Positions 17,143 through 27,364 are shown, numbered from the stretch's first letter. The stretch: DNA of 64,000 nt from JBFMGD01 sp040751775 (GCA_040751775.1 JBFMGD010000008.1:18113-82112), one strand, 5' to 3'. Numbers and translations: made by a program. Notes: generated by a model not told the origin, from the sequence alone.

Positions 17143-17907
17143 ATGAACTGCAAGGTATCAATTTTAATTACGACATTTCAGAGACCGCACTTATTAAAGT
17201 GGGGGCTGTATTCTTTGGCCAGACAATACATTCCGTTTACATTTGAAACCCTGGTGATCAATGACGGAGTTAATGATGAAACTGAAGAAATATGTCATAA
17301 ATATCTGCGAAAGCTCAATTTAAAATATCTATTTTCCGGGCAAAGAAATTTAAATGGCGCAATTGAGTGGCGAGTCCCCGGTTTTGCTTTTAATATCGGG
17401 GCAAAACAGTCTTTAGGAAAAGTCTTGATTTTGAGCTGCGCCGAAATGTTTCATCTAAATGACACTGTTTCAAAACTGGCTTATCCCGTATTGAAAAACC
17501 CGAACTTACTGGGCATACCCGTTGGCAAATCCGACCGGGACGGTATTTTCCTTAACCATCTTAATGAGCACAACGGCCGCTTTACCCCCGCCTTATTTGA
17601 GCAACTGCCGGCATTGGACGTCCGGCTTCCCTATTTGCTGTCTGTAAGCCGTAGCCAATATAATGCCATCGGGGGATATGATGAGGACTTCACCGGGGTA
17701 GCGGCTGAGGACAGCGATCTTGTTGACAGGCTGCGGCTAAACGGATGCGGCTATTTTCAAACCAAAGCGGAAACCGTCCATTTATACCACCCGCGTCATT
17801 TGGGCGGCACGGAGCACCATCCGGCCGTGCAGTATAACCGAAATCTTTATTATACCAGACAAGGCCGGATAGTTAGGAACGAAAAGAGGGAATGGGGTAA
17901 GCTATGA
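17143..17907 (+). CDS. GT2 glycosyltransferase with galactosyltransferase-type C-terminus
   Basis: A 254-residue single-domain GT-A enzyme. It opens VSILITTFQRPHLLKWG with the early VINDGV acidic patch. The C-terminal part has IGGYDEDFTGVAAEDSDLVDRL, close to the Glyco_transf_7C pattern. The same domain recurs as the C-terminal half of the protein at 20740, with nearly the same opening and the same GGYDEDFTG motif, so one was copied from the other. Its stop overlaps the next start (ATGA). Confidence 0.8.
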   Translation: MNCKVSILITTFQRPHLLKWGLYSLARQYIPFTFETLVINDGVNDETEEICHKYLRKLNLKYLFSGQRNLNGAIEWRVPGFAFNIGAKQSLGKVLILSCAEMFHLNDTVSKLAYPVLKNPNLLGIPVGKSDRDGIFLNHLNEHNGRFTPALFEQLPALDVRLPYLLSVSRSQYNAIGGYDEDFTGVAAEDSDLVDRLRLNGCGYFQTKAETVHLYHPRHLGGTEHHPAVQYNRNLYYTRQGRIVRNEKREWGKL

Positions 17908-20750
17908 AATGGCATTTAAGGAGAATACCCCGCGTCGTTCATTTTTACTGGGGTAATGATACGATTTCATTTTTGAGATACCTCTCTGTTTTCTCGTTTA
18001 GACTGTATAACCCGGATTGGATCATCAAGCTGTACTACCCCAAAACAAAGTTCCGGGGTGCAAAAACCTGGGCCACGCGAGAGCGCTACGGCAAATTCAA
18101 AGGGAAAAACTATATCGATAAACTCTTTGGCCTGGATGTAGAAAAGATCGAAGTTGATTTTGGGGAAATCGGGTTCGCCAGTGACGTACCTGAAAATTAC
18201 AAGGCCGATTTTTTACGATGGAGAATTTTATCCTTTGAGGGGGGTCTATGGTCCGATATTGATATTATCTATTTTAAACCGGTGGCAGACCTGTATTTCA
18301 ATCAAGAGGTGAATAAAGATACAGAGCTGTGTGTCTGTATAAACGAATATCAAAACAATTCCGTCGGTTTTTTATTGGCGGCGCCGGGAAACGGATTGTG
18401 TAAATTTGTTCATGCGCAATCTTTTACAAGGTTAAACCTCCAGGATTATCAAAGCATGGGGCCGCTCATCCTTGATGCCTATTTCCCAACTGTCGCTTCC
18501 ATTAAGGAAAAATTCCCCGCATTGAACGTATTTAACTTTAAAATGGCAGTGGTCTACCCGGTTCATGACGATCCGCCGCGTAATTGGTGGGCTTCTTCAA
18601 TTTTTCAGGGCAGCGATCTATCCCGGATTACAGATGATACGATCGGACTACACTGGTACGCCGGGCACCCTGACGCGGACGAATGGGAAGATAAATTAAC
18701 AGAAAACAATTTTCACAAGTTTGATAATGTCCTGGTAAAGGTTATCGGAGAGGTAATGAGGGAGGAGGATCGGAAAAAGTACTCTATCGTCTGCACTTGT
18801 AAAATATTCAATGAGCTGCGCAAGGGCAATTTGGAGCGCTTTGTGCGGCACATCAAGCCGTTGGTGGATGCCCTGGTGGTCTATGACGACGGCAGTACCG
18901 ACGGGAGTTTTGAATATATGCTGCAACACACCCCCTATGTCATCCGCGGCAGTAAAAATGATTTCCTGCATGAGCGGGTCCATAGGCAGATGCTGCTCGA
19001 TCAGGCGCTTGCACTCTCACCCGATTTTATTCTGTGGCTTGACGCGGATGAAGTGCTGACGGCCAACGCCGCTGAAAAATTACAGGAACTCTGTGCCTAC
19101 TGTGATCAGAACCGTATCGACGGCCTTAAATTACACGAACTGAATATTTGGCGCAGCCGGACCTGGCGGAGAATTGACAGCCTCTTTAATGATGGGTGGT
19201 TCACCCGCCTGTGGCGGGTTGCTCCCGGTATGATTTATGAGAATATCCATAACCCGGGGCTTCATCAATCGCAATGTCCTTCGACAATACGCGTTATCGA
19301 GCCAACGCATGAAATCAAGGTGCTGCATTACGGTTTTTCTTCCAGGAAGAACCTGGCCTACAAATACCTGGTCTACCGCTCTCACGGTCAGCGCGGTTAT
19401 GAAATGCTTGACCGGTTAATCAGTGAAGAACAGCTCGTATTGGAAAAGGTGCCGCGGGATTTTTTTCCGGCGGAACTGTGGGCCGATGAAGAGCCTCCCC
19501 AACCGCTACCCTTTTTGGAATCGCTGCGTTTCGTGGAAGAACACCGGGAAGAGGTGTTTGGCCCGAAATTCTCGATCATCTGTCCCATAGCTAAAAGTAT
19601 CGACTGGTTAAAGTTTATCTATGAACAGATATTTAAATATACCGATATGACCGACAAGGAGTTTTTCTTTGTCGCCGGCGATGCCAATGAAGCTGTTCTG
19701 GCATACCTGCGTGACCGCTATATCCCGCATTGTATTTTGAAAAACAAGCCTTTGCCGGAAACCGCGCCTACCGGCGGCAACGTTTACCGGGCTTATAACT
19801 ATGGCGGCAGTAAAGCAAGAGGGGATTTCCTTGTTTTGATCCATTCCGATATGGCCTTTGCTCCCGGCTGGTTTGATCATCTGATTAAGGCTTATGATGG
19901 CGCCAACTGGATCTCGTCCCGTGTGATCGAGCCGGGCCGGGCGGTAAGCGGGGGGCACGGGTTGATTAAAGATTTCGGCCGCGATCTCCGTTCGTATCAA
20001 GAGCCGGCATTCCTACGCTATGTCTCGGAGACAGCCCTGCCGAAAATCGAAAACAGGGGCGAGTTTATACCGCTTTTGATCCGAAAAGATCATTTTAACC
20101 TGGTCGGCGGTTATCCCGAGGGAGATATCGTTCCGGGCAGCGACATCTTTCAGCCGGTTATGGCCCAAAAAGGAGAACCGTCCATTACCGGTTACGCGGT
20201 GTTGCAGCTGAGGCTGGCCGCAAAGGGGATCAGGCACCAAACCGCCTTTGACAGCCTGATCTACCATTTCCATGGCGGCGAAGCAAAAGAGCCCGAATCG
20301 GCGGAAATCCTTCCGGAGAAAACCAGGATCGCCCTATGCAATGTTGCTCTACCCGGGTCCCTGCCTGCCTCTGTTCAGGTTGACCCGGGCGTTGCCGGGG
20401 GCAATGAGGATTATGCCGGAGCGGCGCGTGAATATATTGACCGGAACCACCCGGAGACCACCGTGATCATTCAGGATGCGACTTCTTCTGAAATCGTTGA
20501 TCCGTCACGCTATACCATCGCCTTATTAAAGGATAACCTGCGCCCCGCAGGATGCCCGCCGGAACGGCAGGAGAACAATTTACGGCTGGCCCGCAAACTG
20601 GTTGCCCACTCACTCGCCACCGCCCGGTCTTATCCCGAATATGATTTTGAGATTATTCCGGAAGACGCTTCCATCGATCAGTGGATAGGGCTGCTTACCA
20701 GGGTTATCCAGGAGATCAAGATGAGGAAAGGAGAGAAAAATGGTGGATAA
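17904..20750 (+). CDS. Multidomain glycosyltransferase (GT32-like, GT2, GT2-like)
   Basis: A 948-residue protein with at least three catalytic-looking domains. Residues 1-280 resemble the GT32/capsular DxD group (PRVVHFYWG, then FEGGLWSDIDIIYFKP). Residues 290-560 are a GT2 domain with YDDGSTDGSFE and LDADEVL. Residues 570-770 form a second GT-A-like domain starting SIICPIAKS with LIHSDMAF. The final 170 residues are unassigned. The third domain recurs as the N-terminal half of the protein at 20740. No membrane segments are seen. Such fusions let several sugars be added by one polypeptide; donors are unknown. It overlaps both neighbours. Confidence 0.75.
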   Translation: MKWHLRRIPRVVHFYWGNDTISFLRYLSVFSFRLYNPDWIIKLYYPKTKFRGAKTWATRERYGKFKGKNYIDKLFGLDVEKIEVDFGEIGFASDVPENYKADFLRWRILSFEGGLWSDIDIIYFKPVADLYFNQEVNKDTELCVCINEYQNNSVGFLLAAPGNGLCKFVHAQSFTRLNLQDYQSMGPLILDAYFPTVASIKEKFPALNVFNFKMAVVYPVHDDPPRNWWASSIFQGSDLSRITDDTIGLHWYAGHPDADEWEDKLTENNFHKFDNVLVKVIGEVMREEDRKKYSIVCTCKIFNELRKGNLERFVRHIKPLVDALVVYDDGSTDGSFEYMLQHTPYVIRGSKNDFLHERVHRQMLLDQALALSPDFILWLDADEVLTANAAEKLQELCAYCDQNRIDGLKLHELNIWRSRTWRRIDSLFNDGWFTRLWRVAPGMIYENIHNPGLHQSQCPSTIRVIEPTHEIKVLHYGFSSRKNLAYKYLVYRSHGQRGYEMLDRLISEEQLVLEKVPRDFFPAELWADEEPPQPLPFLESLRFVEEHREEVFGPKFSIICPIAKSIDWLKFIYEQIFKYTDMTDKEFFFVAGDANEAVLAYLRDRYIPHCILKNKPLPETAPTGGNVYRAYNYGGSKARGDFLVLIHSDMAFAPGWFDHLIKAYDGANWISSRVIEPGRAVSGGHGLIKDFGRDLRSYQEPAFLRYVSETALPKIENRGEFIPLLIRKDHFNLVGGYPEGDIVPGSDIFQPVMAQKGEPSITGYAVLQLRLAAKGIRHQTAFDSLIYHFHGGEAKEPESAEILPEKTRIALCNVALPGSLPASVQVDPGVAGGNEDYAGAAREYIDRNHPETTVIIQDATSSEIVDPSRYTIALLKDNLRPAGCPPERQENNLRLARKLVAHSLATARSYPEYDFEIIPEDASIDQWIGLLTRVIQEIKMRKGEKNGG

Positions 20751-22344
20751 TCCCGGTATTTCGATCATCTGTCCGATCGACAAAAGTGTTGCGCTGCTAA
20801 AGTTTGTCTATAAACAGGTATTAAAATATACCGATTTGGCGGACAAAGAATTTTTTTTTGTCGTCACCGGCGCCGGTGACGCCGTCCTGACTTACCTGCG
20901 GGATCACTATATTCCTCACTATGTCATGGAAAAAACACCCGAACAGAAAACAGAATGGTATATCAACAGTGTTTACCGCGCCTATAATTTTGGAGCGCGT
21001 AAAGCACGGGGAAATTTTTTTCTTTTCATCCATTCCGATATGGCTTTTAATCCGGGCTGGTTGGACAATTTGCTTAAAGCATATAACGGCGCCAACTGTA
21101 TCACACCCCGCTTAGTTGAATCGGGAAAGCTGCCCAGCGGGCAGTACGCCATTGCCAAAGATTTCGGCCGCCATCCAAGTTTGTTCAGGAAGTATGATTT
21201 TCTGCAATATGTGCCGGAGATTGCTTTACCCGAAGTGGCGGAGGGAGGGTCGTATATACCGCTCCTGATTCGCCAAGAACATTTTGATCTGGCCGGCGGT
21301 TATCCCGAAGGCAATCCTCTTTCCGGTAGTGACCTTTTTCAACCGGTGATTGCCCGCGAGGGTGAGCCGTACCATGTCGGTTACGAGGTTTTCAGGCGAA
21401 AACTGGCCCTGCAGGGGATCACGCATCAAACCGTTTTCAGCAGTGTCGTTTATCATTTTCAGCGCGGGGAGACGGATGAGCCGGAAACCACACAAACCCC
21501 ATCCGGTAAAAAAAAGGCTTTAAATAATCTTATTGCGGTTGGAATAAACAAGTATCTCGGTAGAAATACAGCGCGGAAAAGGAATTGCCAAGTATCAATT
21601 TTGATCTCCACCTTTCAACGGCCGCATTTGTTAAAGTGGGGGCTGTATTCGTTGGCCAAACAGGATATTCCGCTTAAATTTGAAACGATCGTGATCAACG
21701 ACGGCGTGGATGACGAAACCGAAGCAATATGTGAAGAATACCGGGAAAAACTTAATTTAACCTACTTGTTTACAGGGCAAAGGAACCTTGACGGTGCGAT
21801 CAAGTGGAGGGTGCCGGGGTTTTCTTTAAATATCGGAGCGAAACAGTCAACAGGAAAATTCCTGGTGATCGCCTGTTCGGAGATGTTTCACTTGAACGAC
21901 ACGATCGTCAAGTTAATCAACCCTTTGCGGAAAAATCCCGACTTTCTGGGCATACCCGTCGGGAAGGATGATACGGACGGCTCTTTTCTCCGGTATATCC
22001 AGGAACACGGCGGGAATTATGACCAGGAGATGTTTGAAAGCTGCGCCGCGTTGAATGTTCAGCTGCCGTTTTTACTGTCGGTGAGCCGTAAACATTTTTT
22101 TGCCATCGGCGGGTATGACGAAGACTTTACCGGGATAGCGTATGACGACAACGACCTGGTCCAGAGATTGCAAATAAATGGGTGCAGTTATGTACAGACG
22201 GAAGCGAAAACCGTGCACTTGTTTCATCCGCGCTGCTGGATCGGCCGGGAGGTAGACCCCGGGTTCCTGTTCAATAAAAACCTTTTTTTTATGAAAAAAG
22301 GGAAAGTGGTCCGGAATATCAACAGAGAGTGGGGTATACGATAA
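20740..22344 (+). CDS. Two-domain glycosyltransferase, mosaic of its upstream neighbours
   Basis: A 534-residue protein. The N-terminal 255 residues match domain three of the preceding protein (SIICPIDKS, DKEFFFV, FIHSDMAFNPGW). The C-terminal 250 residues match the stand-alone enzyme at 17143 (VSILISTFQRPHLLKWG, GGYDEDFTG). The linker (about 255-280) is short and basic. ATG 20740 lies inside the upstream gene with GGAGAG before it. Function is glycosyl transfer to an unknown acceptor. Confidence 0.8.
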   Translation: MVDNPGISIICPIDKSVALLKFVYKQVLKYTDLADKEFFFVVTGAGDAVLTYLRDHYIPHYVMEKTPEQKTEWYINSVYRAYNFGARKARGNFFLFIHSDMAFNPGWLDNLLKAYNGANCITPRLVESGKLPSGQYAIAKDFGRHPSLFRKYDFLQYVPEIALPEVAEGGSYIPLLIRQEHFDLAGGYPEGNPLSGSDLFQPVIAREGEPYHVGYEVFRRKLALQGITHQTVFSSVVYHFQRGETDEPETTQTPSGKKKALNNLIAVGINKYLGRNTARKRNCQVSILISTFQRPHLLKWGLYSLAKQDIPLKFETIVINDGVDDETEAICEEYREKLNLTYLFTGQRNLDGAIKWRVPGFSLNIGAKQSTGKFLVIACSEMFHLNDTIVKLINPLRKNPDFLGIPVGKDDTDGSFLRYIQEHGGNYDQEMFESCAALNVQLPFLLSVSRKHFFAIGGYDEDFTGIAYDDNDLVQRLQINGCSYVQTEAKTVHLFHPRCWIGREVDPGFLFNKNLFFMKKGKVVRNINREWGIR

Positions 22345-22368
22345 TGCTGTCAGTTAAAGAGGGCCGGG

Positions 22369-23289
22369 ATGAGTTTTAAAAGTCCGCAAGTAACCGTTTT
22401 GATGCCGGTGTTCAACGGTGAAAAGTACCTGGAGGAAGCCATCGGCAGTATTTTAAAGCAATCCTTTGTCGATTTTGAGCTGCTGATCATAAACGACGGT
22501 TCCACCGACGGCAGTGCGGCGATCATTAATTCCTATCATGACCCGCGGGTTCGCCCGGTGCACAATGAAAAAAACCTGAAGCTGGCGGCTGCTTTAAACC
22601 GGGGTATCGCTTTGGCCCGGGGGGAATATATCGCCCGGATGGATTGCGACGATCTGAGCCTGCCCGAGCGTTTGAGCAGGCAGGTTTCTTTTCTGGACGA
22701 AAACCCGTCCTGCGGGCTGTGCGCGACAAACGCGGTTGCCGTAAATACCGCGGGAGAGAATCTATTTAACCTGTTTCCGGAAGAAACAGCCGTCCCGCTG
22801 GAATGGACATTAATCTGGGAAAACCCGATCGCTCATCCAACGGTGATGCTGCGTAAGAAATTCCTGTTGGAATTTGATCTCAAGTATCAAGATATTCCGT
22901 CGGAAGACTACGACCTGTGGTGCAGGCTGGTGCTGAGAGCGAAAATTTCCCGCATGTCCGAAGTTCTTTTACATTACCGGTACCATCCCGACAGCTCCTA
23001 CAATGTAGAAAAAAAGCGACATCTTCTGCAGGCCATTGCTTCCAGCCGGGATTTGGCATTTGCCGTCACCCGGCAGGAAATCCCGGTATTTCACGCTGAT
23101 TTAACGATCTTTCCGAAAGCCATGGGTGAGCCGCCCAAGGTTTATGACACCGGTAGCGTAAATGAATGGTTGGCCCTGCTGTTGGCTAAATCACGGGAAA
23201 AATTTGGCTGGGATGACCGGGGCTATCAAAACGCTAAAGACGACAGCCGGCGGCTCCTTGCCAGGATAATGCCGGCGGCAAACGCATAG
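22369..23289 (+). CDS. GT2 glycosyltransferase
   Basis: A 306-residue inverting GT-A enzyme with VLMPVFNGEKYLEEAI, INDGSTDGS and the DxD-like RMDCDD near residue 95. LPERL and an ENPIAHPTVMLR acceptor-side segment follow. Length is typical. It has a full-length paralogue on the opposite strand at 36827, collinear over its whole length. It ends the plus-strand half of the locus and converges on the epimerase gene with 15 bases between stops; I see no terminator there. Confidence 0.85.
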   Translation: MSFKSPQVTVLMPVFNGEKYLEEAIGSILKQSFVDFELLIINDGSTDGSAAIINSYHDPRVRPVHNEKNLKLAAALNRGIALARGEYIARMDCDDLSLPERLSRQVSFLDENPSCGLCATNAVAVNTAGENLFNLFPEETAVPLEWTLIWENPIAHPTVMLRKKFLLEFDLKYQDIPSEDYDLWCRLVLRAKISRMSEVLLHYRYHPDSSYNVEKKRHLLQAIASSRDLAFAVTRQEIPVFHADLTIFPKAMGEPPKVYDTGSVNEWLALLLAKSREKFGWDDRGYQNAKDDSRRLLARIMPAANA

Positions 23290-23304
23290 CCTAACCTCCT
23301 CATG

Positions 23305-24456
23305 TCAACCCTCCTCCCGGATACCGAAGTCCGGCGGGCGGGTTTTCAGGATTCCGAAATAATGAAAAATAGAGTCGCGGATGCGTTTGGAGGCCTGCCC
23401 GTCTCCGTACGGGTTAACCGCCCGTGCCATGGCCAGGTAGGTTTTCCTGTTATCCAGAAGCTCCCGGGCGGCGTGGTAGATATCTTGTTGCCGGGTACCC
23501 ACCAGGCGCACCGTTCCGGCGGTTATCGCCTCGGGACGTTCGGTAACCTCCCGCAATACCAGCACCGGCCGTCCCAACGCGGGAGCTTCTTCCTGGATGC
23601 CTCCCGAATCGGTGAGGACAAGGTAACAGCGCGCCATCAGGTTATGAAAGGTAATCGTATCCAGGGGCTCCAGGAGCAGCACCTTCGGGCATTCACCCAG
23701 CGCTTTACGTACCGGATCCCGCACCGCGGGGTTGCGGTGTACGGGAAAAACCAGGTGGTATCCGCTGTCTTTCACCAGCCGCCGCAGGGCGGCACAGATC
23801 TCCTCCAGGGAGCGGCCCCAGCTTTCCCGGCGGTGCACCTCCGCCAGCAGGACCGGCTCGGTGAAATCGAGGGCTTGCAGTCGAGCGTCGCGGAAGCGGA
23901 AATCACGCCGCACTGTAGTCTTCAAGGCATCAATGACGGTGTTGCCGGTGACATAGATCTGTTCCGCCGGGATCCCTTCCCGCAGCAGGTTCTCCCGGGC
24001 CCCGGCGGTCGGCGCGAAGTGCAGGTCTGCCAGAGTCGCGGTAAGGCGGCGGTTAATCTCCTCGGGGAAGGGGCTGTCTTTGCGTCCGGTACGCAGCCCG
24101 GCCTCCACGTGTCCGACGGGACATCGCCGGTAAAAGGCGGCCAGGGCGGCGGTAAAGGTGGTGGTAGTATCGCCGTGAACCAGGACCAGGTCCGGGGCGG
24201 CAACAATGATCACTTCTTCCAGGCCGGCCAGTGAACGGCAGGTAATATCGCTCAGGCTTTGCCGCGGGCGCATCAGGTCCAGATCGTAATCGGGAGAGAT
24301 GTCGAAAATGTCCAGGACCTGATCGAGCATCTCCCGATGCTGTGCGGTAACAGCCACCAGGGCGTTGAACCGCGGGGTATTACGCAGCAGTTTCACCAGA
24401 GGCGCCATCTTGATCGCTTCCGGGCGAGTTCCGAAGATAAAGAGTACCGCCGGCAT
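23305..24456 (-). CDS. wecB: UDP-N-acetylglucosamine 2-epimerase, non-hydrolysing
   Basis: A 383-residue enzyme interconverting UDP-GlcNAc and UDP-ManNAc. It starts LFIFGTRPEAIKMAP and has TAQHREML, VHGDTTTTFTAALAAFY, HVEAGLRTG, FPEEINRRL, and SDSGGIQEEAPALG with VLREVTERPEA, all hallmarks of WecB/MnaA. UDP-ManNAc would feed glycan or wall-polymer synthesis. It is the last gene of the minus-strand run that begins at 33251. It also keeps the conserved glutamate and histidine positions of the family as far as I can see. Confidence 0.9.
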   Translation of the reverse strand: MPAVLFIFGTRPEAIKMAPLVKLLRNTPRFNALVAVTAQHREMLDQVLDIFDISPDYDLDLMRPRQSLSDITCRSLAGLEEVIIVAAPDLVLVHGDTTTTFTAALAAFYRRCPVGHVEAGLRTGRKDSPFPEEINRRLTATLADLHFAPTAGARENLLREGIPAEQIYVTGNTVIDALKTTVRRDFRFRDARLQALDFTEPVLLAEVHRRESWGRSLEEICAALRRLVKDSGYHLVFPVHRNPAVRDPVRKALGECPKVLLLEPLDTITFHNLMARCYLVLTDSGGIQEEAPALGRPVLVLREVTERPEAITAGTVRLVGTRQQDIYHAARELLDNRKTYLAMARAVNPYGDGQASKRIRDSIFHYFGILKTRPPDFGIREEG

Positions 24457-24556
24457 CGTGGGCTTACAACCTTCCCAGAGATTTTAACAACAGTGCCGCA
24501 TTTAAAACAGGCTTATTTCAAAGCATATTCCCGGGAGATATTCTATGTTCATCACG

Positions 24557-25366
24557 TTAGTTTTCCTCTCCCTGGCACGGCGGTATATCCCAGTGCATCG
24601 TACCCTTGATTACATAATAAGCCAGCGCAAATCTGAGCATGAATTTATCAAGCAGGGGACCATCCTGGCGGCCGGCGACCCACCTTAAAAAATCGGTAAA
24701 AACACCGATTCTTTGAACCATGATATCCGTTGGAAAAGTGCTCCTGACACTGCTTAAGGGATTATTGCAGTATATCAGCAGCGGCTCCTTCAGGAAAGCG
24801 ATATCCGTGTACGCGGCCACCCGCAGCCAGAAGGCATAGTCTTCGATTAAATCGGGGGTTTCCGGAAAACCCCTCACATTTTCCATCAGGGAAAAGTGCA
24901 CCAGCCCCGAGCTACAAATTACCGGGTTATTCCGGATCAGGTTTTTAAAAATTATTATTTCTTCAGGCCAGTTGGACATCTCACCCGCGATCCCTTTCCC
25001 GGGGATGTGGGCATGGGCGTTGGTGCAAGCGGCGAGGCAATTTAATTTTTTCGCCGCGGCCAGCTGTTTATCCAGCTTTTCCGGCAGCCACTCGTCATCG
25101 CTGTCGAGAAATGCCAGCCATTCTCCCTTGGCTGCCCAAATCCCCCTGTTCCGGGGGACTGCGGGCAGGCCGCTGTGCTCACCTTCCAGCCAGCGGATCC
25201 GCGGGTCACCGATAGACTCTACCATATCCCTGGAACTATCCGTGGAGCCGTCATCACAGACCAGTACCTCGAACGGTGCAAGCGTCTGGTTGAGAGCGCT
25301 GTGGATGGCTTTTGCAATCAGATCGGCCCTGTTGAAGGTGGGGATGATTACTGAAACAAGATCCAT
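24557..25366 (-). CDS. GT2 glycosyltransferase
   Basis: About 269 residues of a GT-A enzyme with SVIIPTFNRADLIAKAI, VCDDGSTDSS, and the DxD-like element FLDSDDEWLPEKL. The second ATG (25366) is favoured over the ATG at 25372 because GGGAG lies nine bases upstream of it. The C-terminal acceptor half includes EDYAFWLRVA. It belongs to the minus-strand glycan operon. Confidence 0.8.
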   Translation of the reverse strand: MDLVSVIIPTFNRADLIAKAIHSALNQTLAPFEVLVCDDGSTDSSRDMVESIGDPRIRWLEGEHSGLPAVPRNRGIWAAKGEWLAFLDSDDEWLPEKLDKQLAAAKKLNCLAACTNAHAHIPGKGIAGEMSNWPEEIIIFKNLIRNNPVICSSGLVHFSLMENVRGFPETPDLIEDYAFWLRVAAYTDIAFLKEPLLIYCNNPLSSVRSTFPTDIMVQRIGVFTDFLRWVAGRQDGPLLDKFMLRFALAYYVIKGTMHWDIPPCQGEEN

Positions 25367-25458
25367 GATCATTCACTCCCGTGTTTTTACTATTCCGGCA
25401 TTCAGAATTCAGAATGCCCCAAGAATATGCTTCTCACAATTTACCAACCTTGGATTTA

Positions 25459-26565
25459 CTATAAACGCCAGGGGGCAGCCACCGCGGTATATTTTTTATA
25501 CCACCCCAGACCTTTGATCTGGTCCAGGGGTTCACTATAATCGGGCTTTAACTCCAGGGCTCTCCGGTAATGATGGTACGCTTCTTCCTTTCGCCCCATT
25601 AAAGATAAAGCTTCCCCCGTATAATTTTCGATCAAATGGTCACGCACTGGAGATGCCTCCAGCAAGGTTAAGGCTGCCTGATAATGGCCCGCCATCAGTT
25701 TGGCGATCGCTTCGACAAAGTGCTTTGCTTCGGGGGATACAGCCAATTTGATTGCTTTGCCAATCCAGGCGGGGGCGTCCTTGCCCATGGCCCGCCGCAG
25801 GAGGATCAGGGCAATTATGGCACAGGCTTTAGCCTGGTTATCGGTTGTACCGGATTTTTCCCAGTCCAATTCGGGAACCAGCTCGGCGATGGTGTGGCGT
25901 TCCAGTAACTTCCGCACGTGTAAAAAATTGTTTTCGTAAGTGCTTTGATTGGTTAGATTGCCGGTATGGCGGCGATACAACAGCAGCGGCTGGGGAACAT
26001 GAACGTTGAGCCAGCGGCGTGCCGTCCGGAAGACCATGTCAGTGTCGGTGCCGATATGCAGGGAAGTATCGTACCGGAACGAGTCGAACACAGCCCGGCG
26101 GACCATCATGCTCGGGTTGTTAAAAGGGGTGCCCCACTTCAGAAAGAATCTCAACATGCGCGAGTTCTCGATATTGCCGCTGGCCAAATAGAGAAATGGT
26201 TGGTCTTTTTCGTCGATATACATGATGTCCGAATGGACAAAACCGATCGCATCGCCGGTGAAGTGTTTTTTTAATATCTCGAAACGCGCCGGAACGGAGA
26301 TGTCGTCGGAATCCTGAAAAACGATCAAATCACCTTTGGCCTGGTCAAGGGCCGTATTTCGCGCGGCGGCTTCGCCGCCGTTTTCCTGTTTAAAATACCT
26401 GATCCGGGGATCGTTATATGATAAGATAATCTCTTCGCTTTTATCGGTAGAACCGTCATTGACAACGATCAATTCGAAGTCTCTTTCGGTTTGATTGAAC
26501 ACGCTTTCCATGGTTTTCCTTAAGAACTGGGCGGCGTTGTATACAGGCATCATCACACTGATCAC
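25459..26565 (-). CDS. GT2 glycosyltransferase with helical-repeat C-terminus
   Basis: A 368-residue protein. The first 230 residues are a GT2 domain (VMMPVYNAAQFLRKTM, VNDGSTDKS, FQDSDD). The last 130 residues are alpha-helical and look like TPR-type repeats (GHYQAALTLLEASP, GRKEEAYHHYRRALELKP), which in other transferases bind protein acceptors. That would suit a protein-glycosylating system (inference). GTG start at 26565 with GGAGG eleven bases upstream. Confidence 0.8.
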   Translation of the reverse strand: MISVMMPVYNAAQFLRKTMESVFNQTERDFELIVVNDGSTDKSEEIILSYNDPRIRYFKQENGGEAAARNTALDQAKGDLIVFQDSDDISVPARFEILKKHFTGDAIGFVHSDIMYIDEKDQPFLYLASGNIENSRMLRFFLKWGTPFNNPSMMVRRAVFDSFRYDTSLHIGTDTDMVFRTARRWLNVHVPQPLLLYRRHTGNLTNQSTYENNFLHVRKLLERHTIAELVPELDWEKSGTTDNQAKACAIIALILLRRAMGKDAPAWIGKAIKLAVSPEAKHFVEAIAKLMAGHYQAALTLLEASPVRDHLIENYTGEALSLMGRKEEAYHHYRRALELKPDYSEPLDQIKGLGWYKKYTAVAAPWRL

Positions 26566-26584
26566 TTGAAATATTGCCTCCTTA

Positions 26585-27364
26585 TTAATATTTATTTAGG
26601 AGTTCATCAATCAGATCATTTTTATCCGGGGTTTTCCGCCAGTTGGAACCGTTGCAGGTGTGCAGCCAGTCCCCGGTATATTCGATAAAATTATCTACCT
26701 GCGGATCATCGCCTTCCCTTAACCGGACATAGTGCGGCGCCAGCGGCACCAGTATGGTCCTGTCAAAATCCTGATAAAGGGAACGCCAGTTCCCGCCGCC
26801 GGTATCACAACCGTACCCCGGCATAAAATTCACTTTCTTGTTTTTGACATAATCGTATTTAAAAAAACAGAGACCGGGGTGCAGGTACCACCTGAAACCT
26901 TGGCCGGGGACGATCCTGCTTTGGGTAAGGCCGTAAAGAGTGGTTTCCTGTAAAATTTTCCTTATTTTAATCGGCCGGACCGGGTAAATATCATGATCCA
27001 GAAAACCGAAGAAGTCTGCTTTTCTCTTATGGAAATAATTCTTGTAAATCCAGTTCAAAGCAAAACCATGCGATAAACTGGAATTGATTCTTTTGCAGGG
27101 AATCCCGGGCAGCCTGATATAGGCGGTATCGAGTTCCCGGCACAGCCGCATGATTTTTTCCTGTTTGAGCGGGTCGGTTGAATTGTCGGCAACGGTATAG
27201 GCGTAAGGATCAAGAAAATACTTTTTCAACAACCTGATTTGGTGAGCGATCACCAGTTCATTGTTGAAAGCAATTGTGGCGATATCGACCAAATTTGCGT
27301 CGGCCGGCGGTTTATCGTCGCAGTTGAAATGCAAAACATCGTCCAGGGTTAACCGAAAATACAT
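26585..27364 (-). CDS. Glycosyltransferase-like protein of unknown family
   Basis: A 259-residue protein. It has the layout of a compact GT-A enzyme: a beta-strand near residue 26 (DIATIAFNN), an ADNSTD patch where GT2 enzymes have their DDGS, and a DxD-like FGFLDHDIYPV near residue 140. A distinctive GYGCDTGGGNW loop lies in the C-terminal part. I cannot name a subfamily. AGGAG precedes the ATG by eight bases. Position inside the operon supports a transferase role. Confidence 0.6.
   Translation of the reverse strand: MYFRLTLDDVLHFNCDDKPPADANLVDIATIAFNNELVIAHQIRLLKKYFLDPYAYTVADNSTDPLKQEKIMRLCRELDTAYIRLPGIPCKRINSSLSHGFALNWIYKNYFHKRKADFFGFLDHDIYPVRPIKIRKILQETTLYGLTQSRIVPGQGFRWYLHPGLCFFKYDYVKNKKVNFMPGYGCDTGGGNWRSLYQDFDRTILVPLAPHYVRLREGDDPQVDNFIEYTGDWLHTCNGSNWRKTPDKNDLIDELLNKY

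Noticed and set aside
23302..24234. 310-codon open frame on the plus strand
   Set aside because: It lies wholly opposite wecB, whose motifs are unmistakable, and has no domain of its own. It is a codon-bias shadow.
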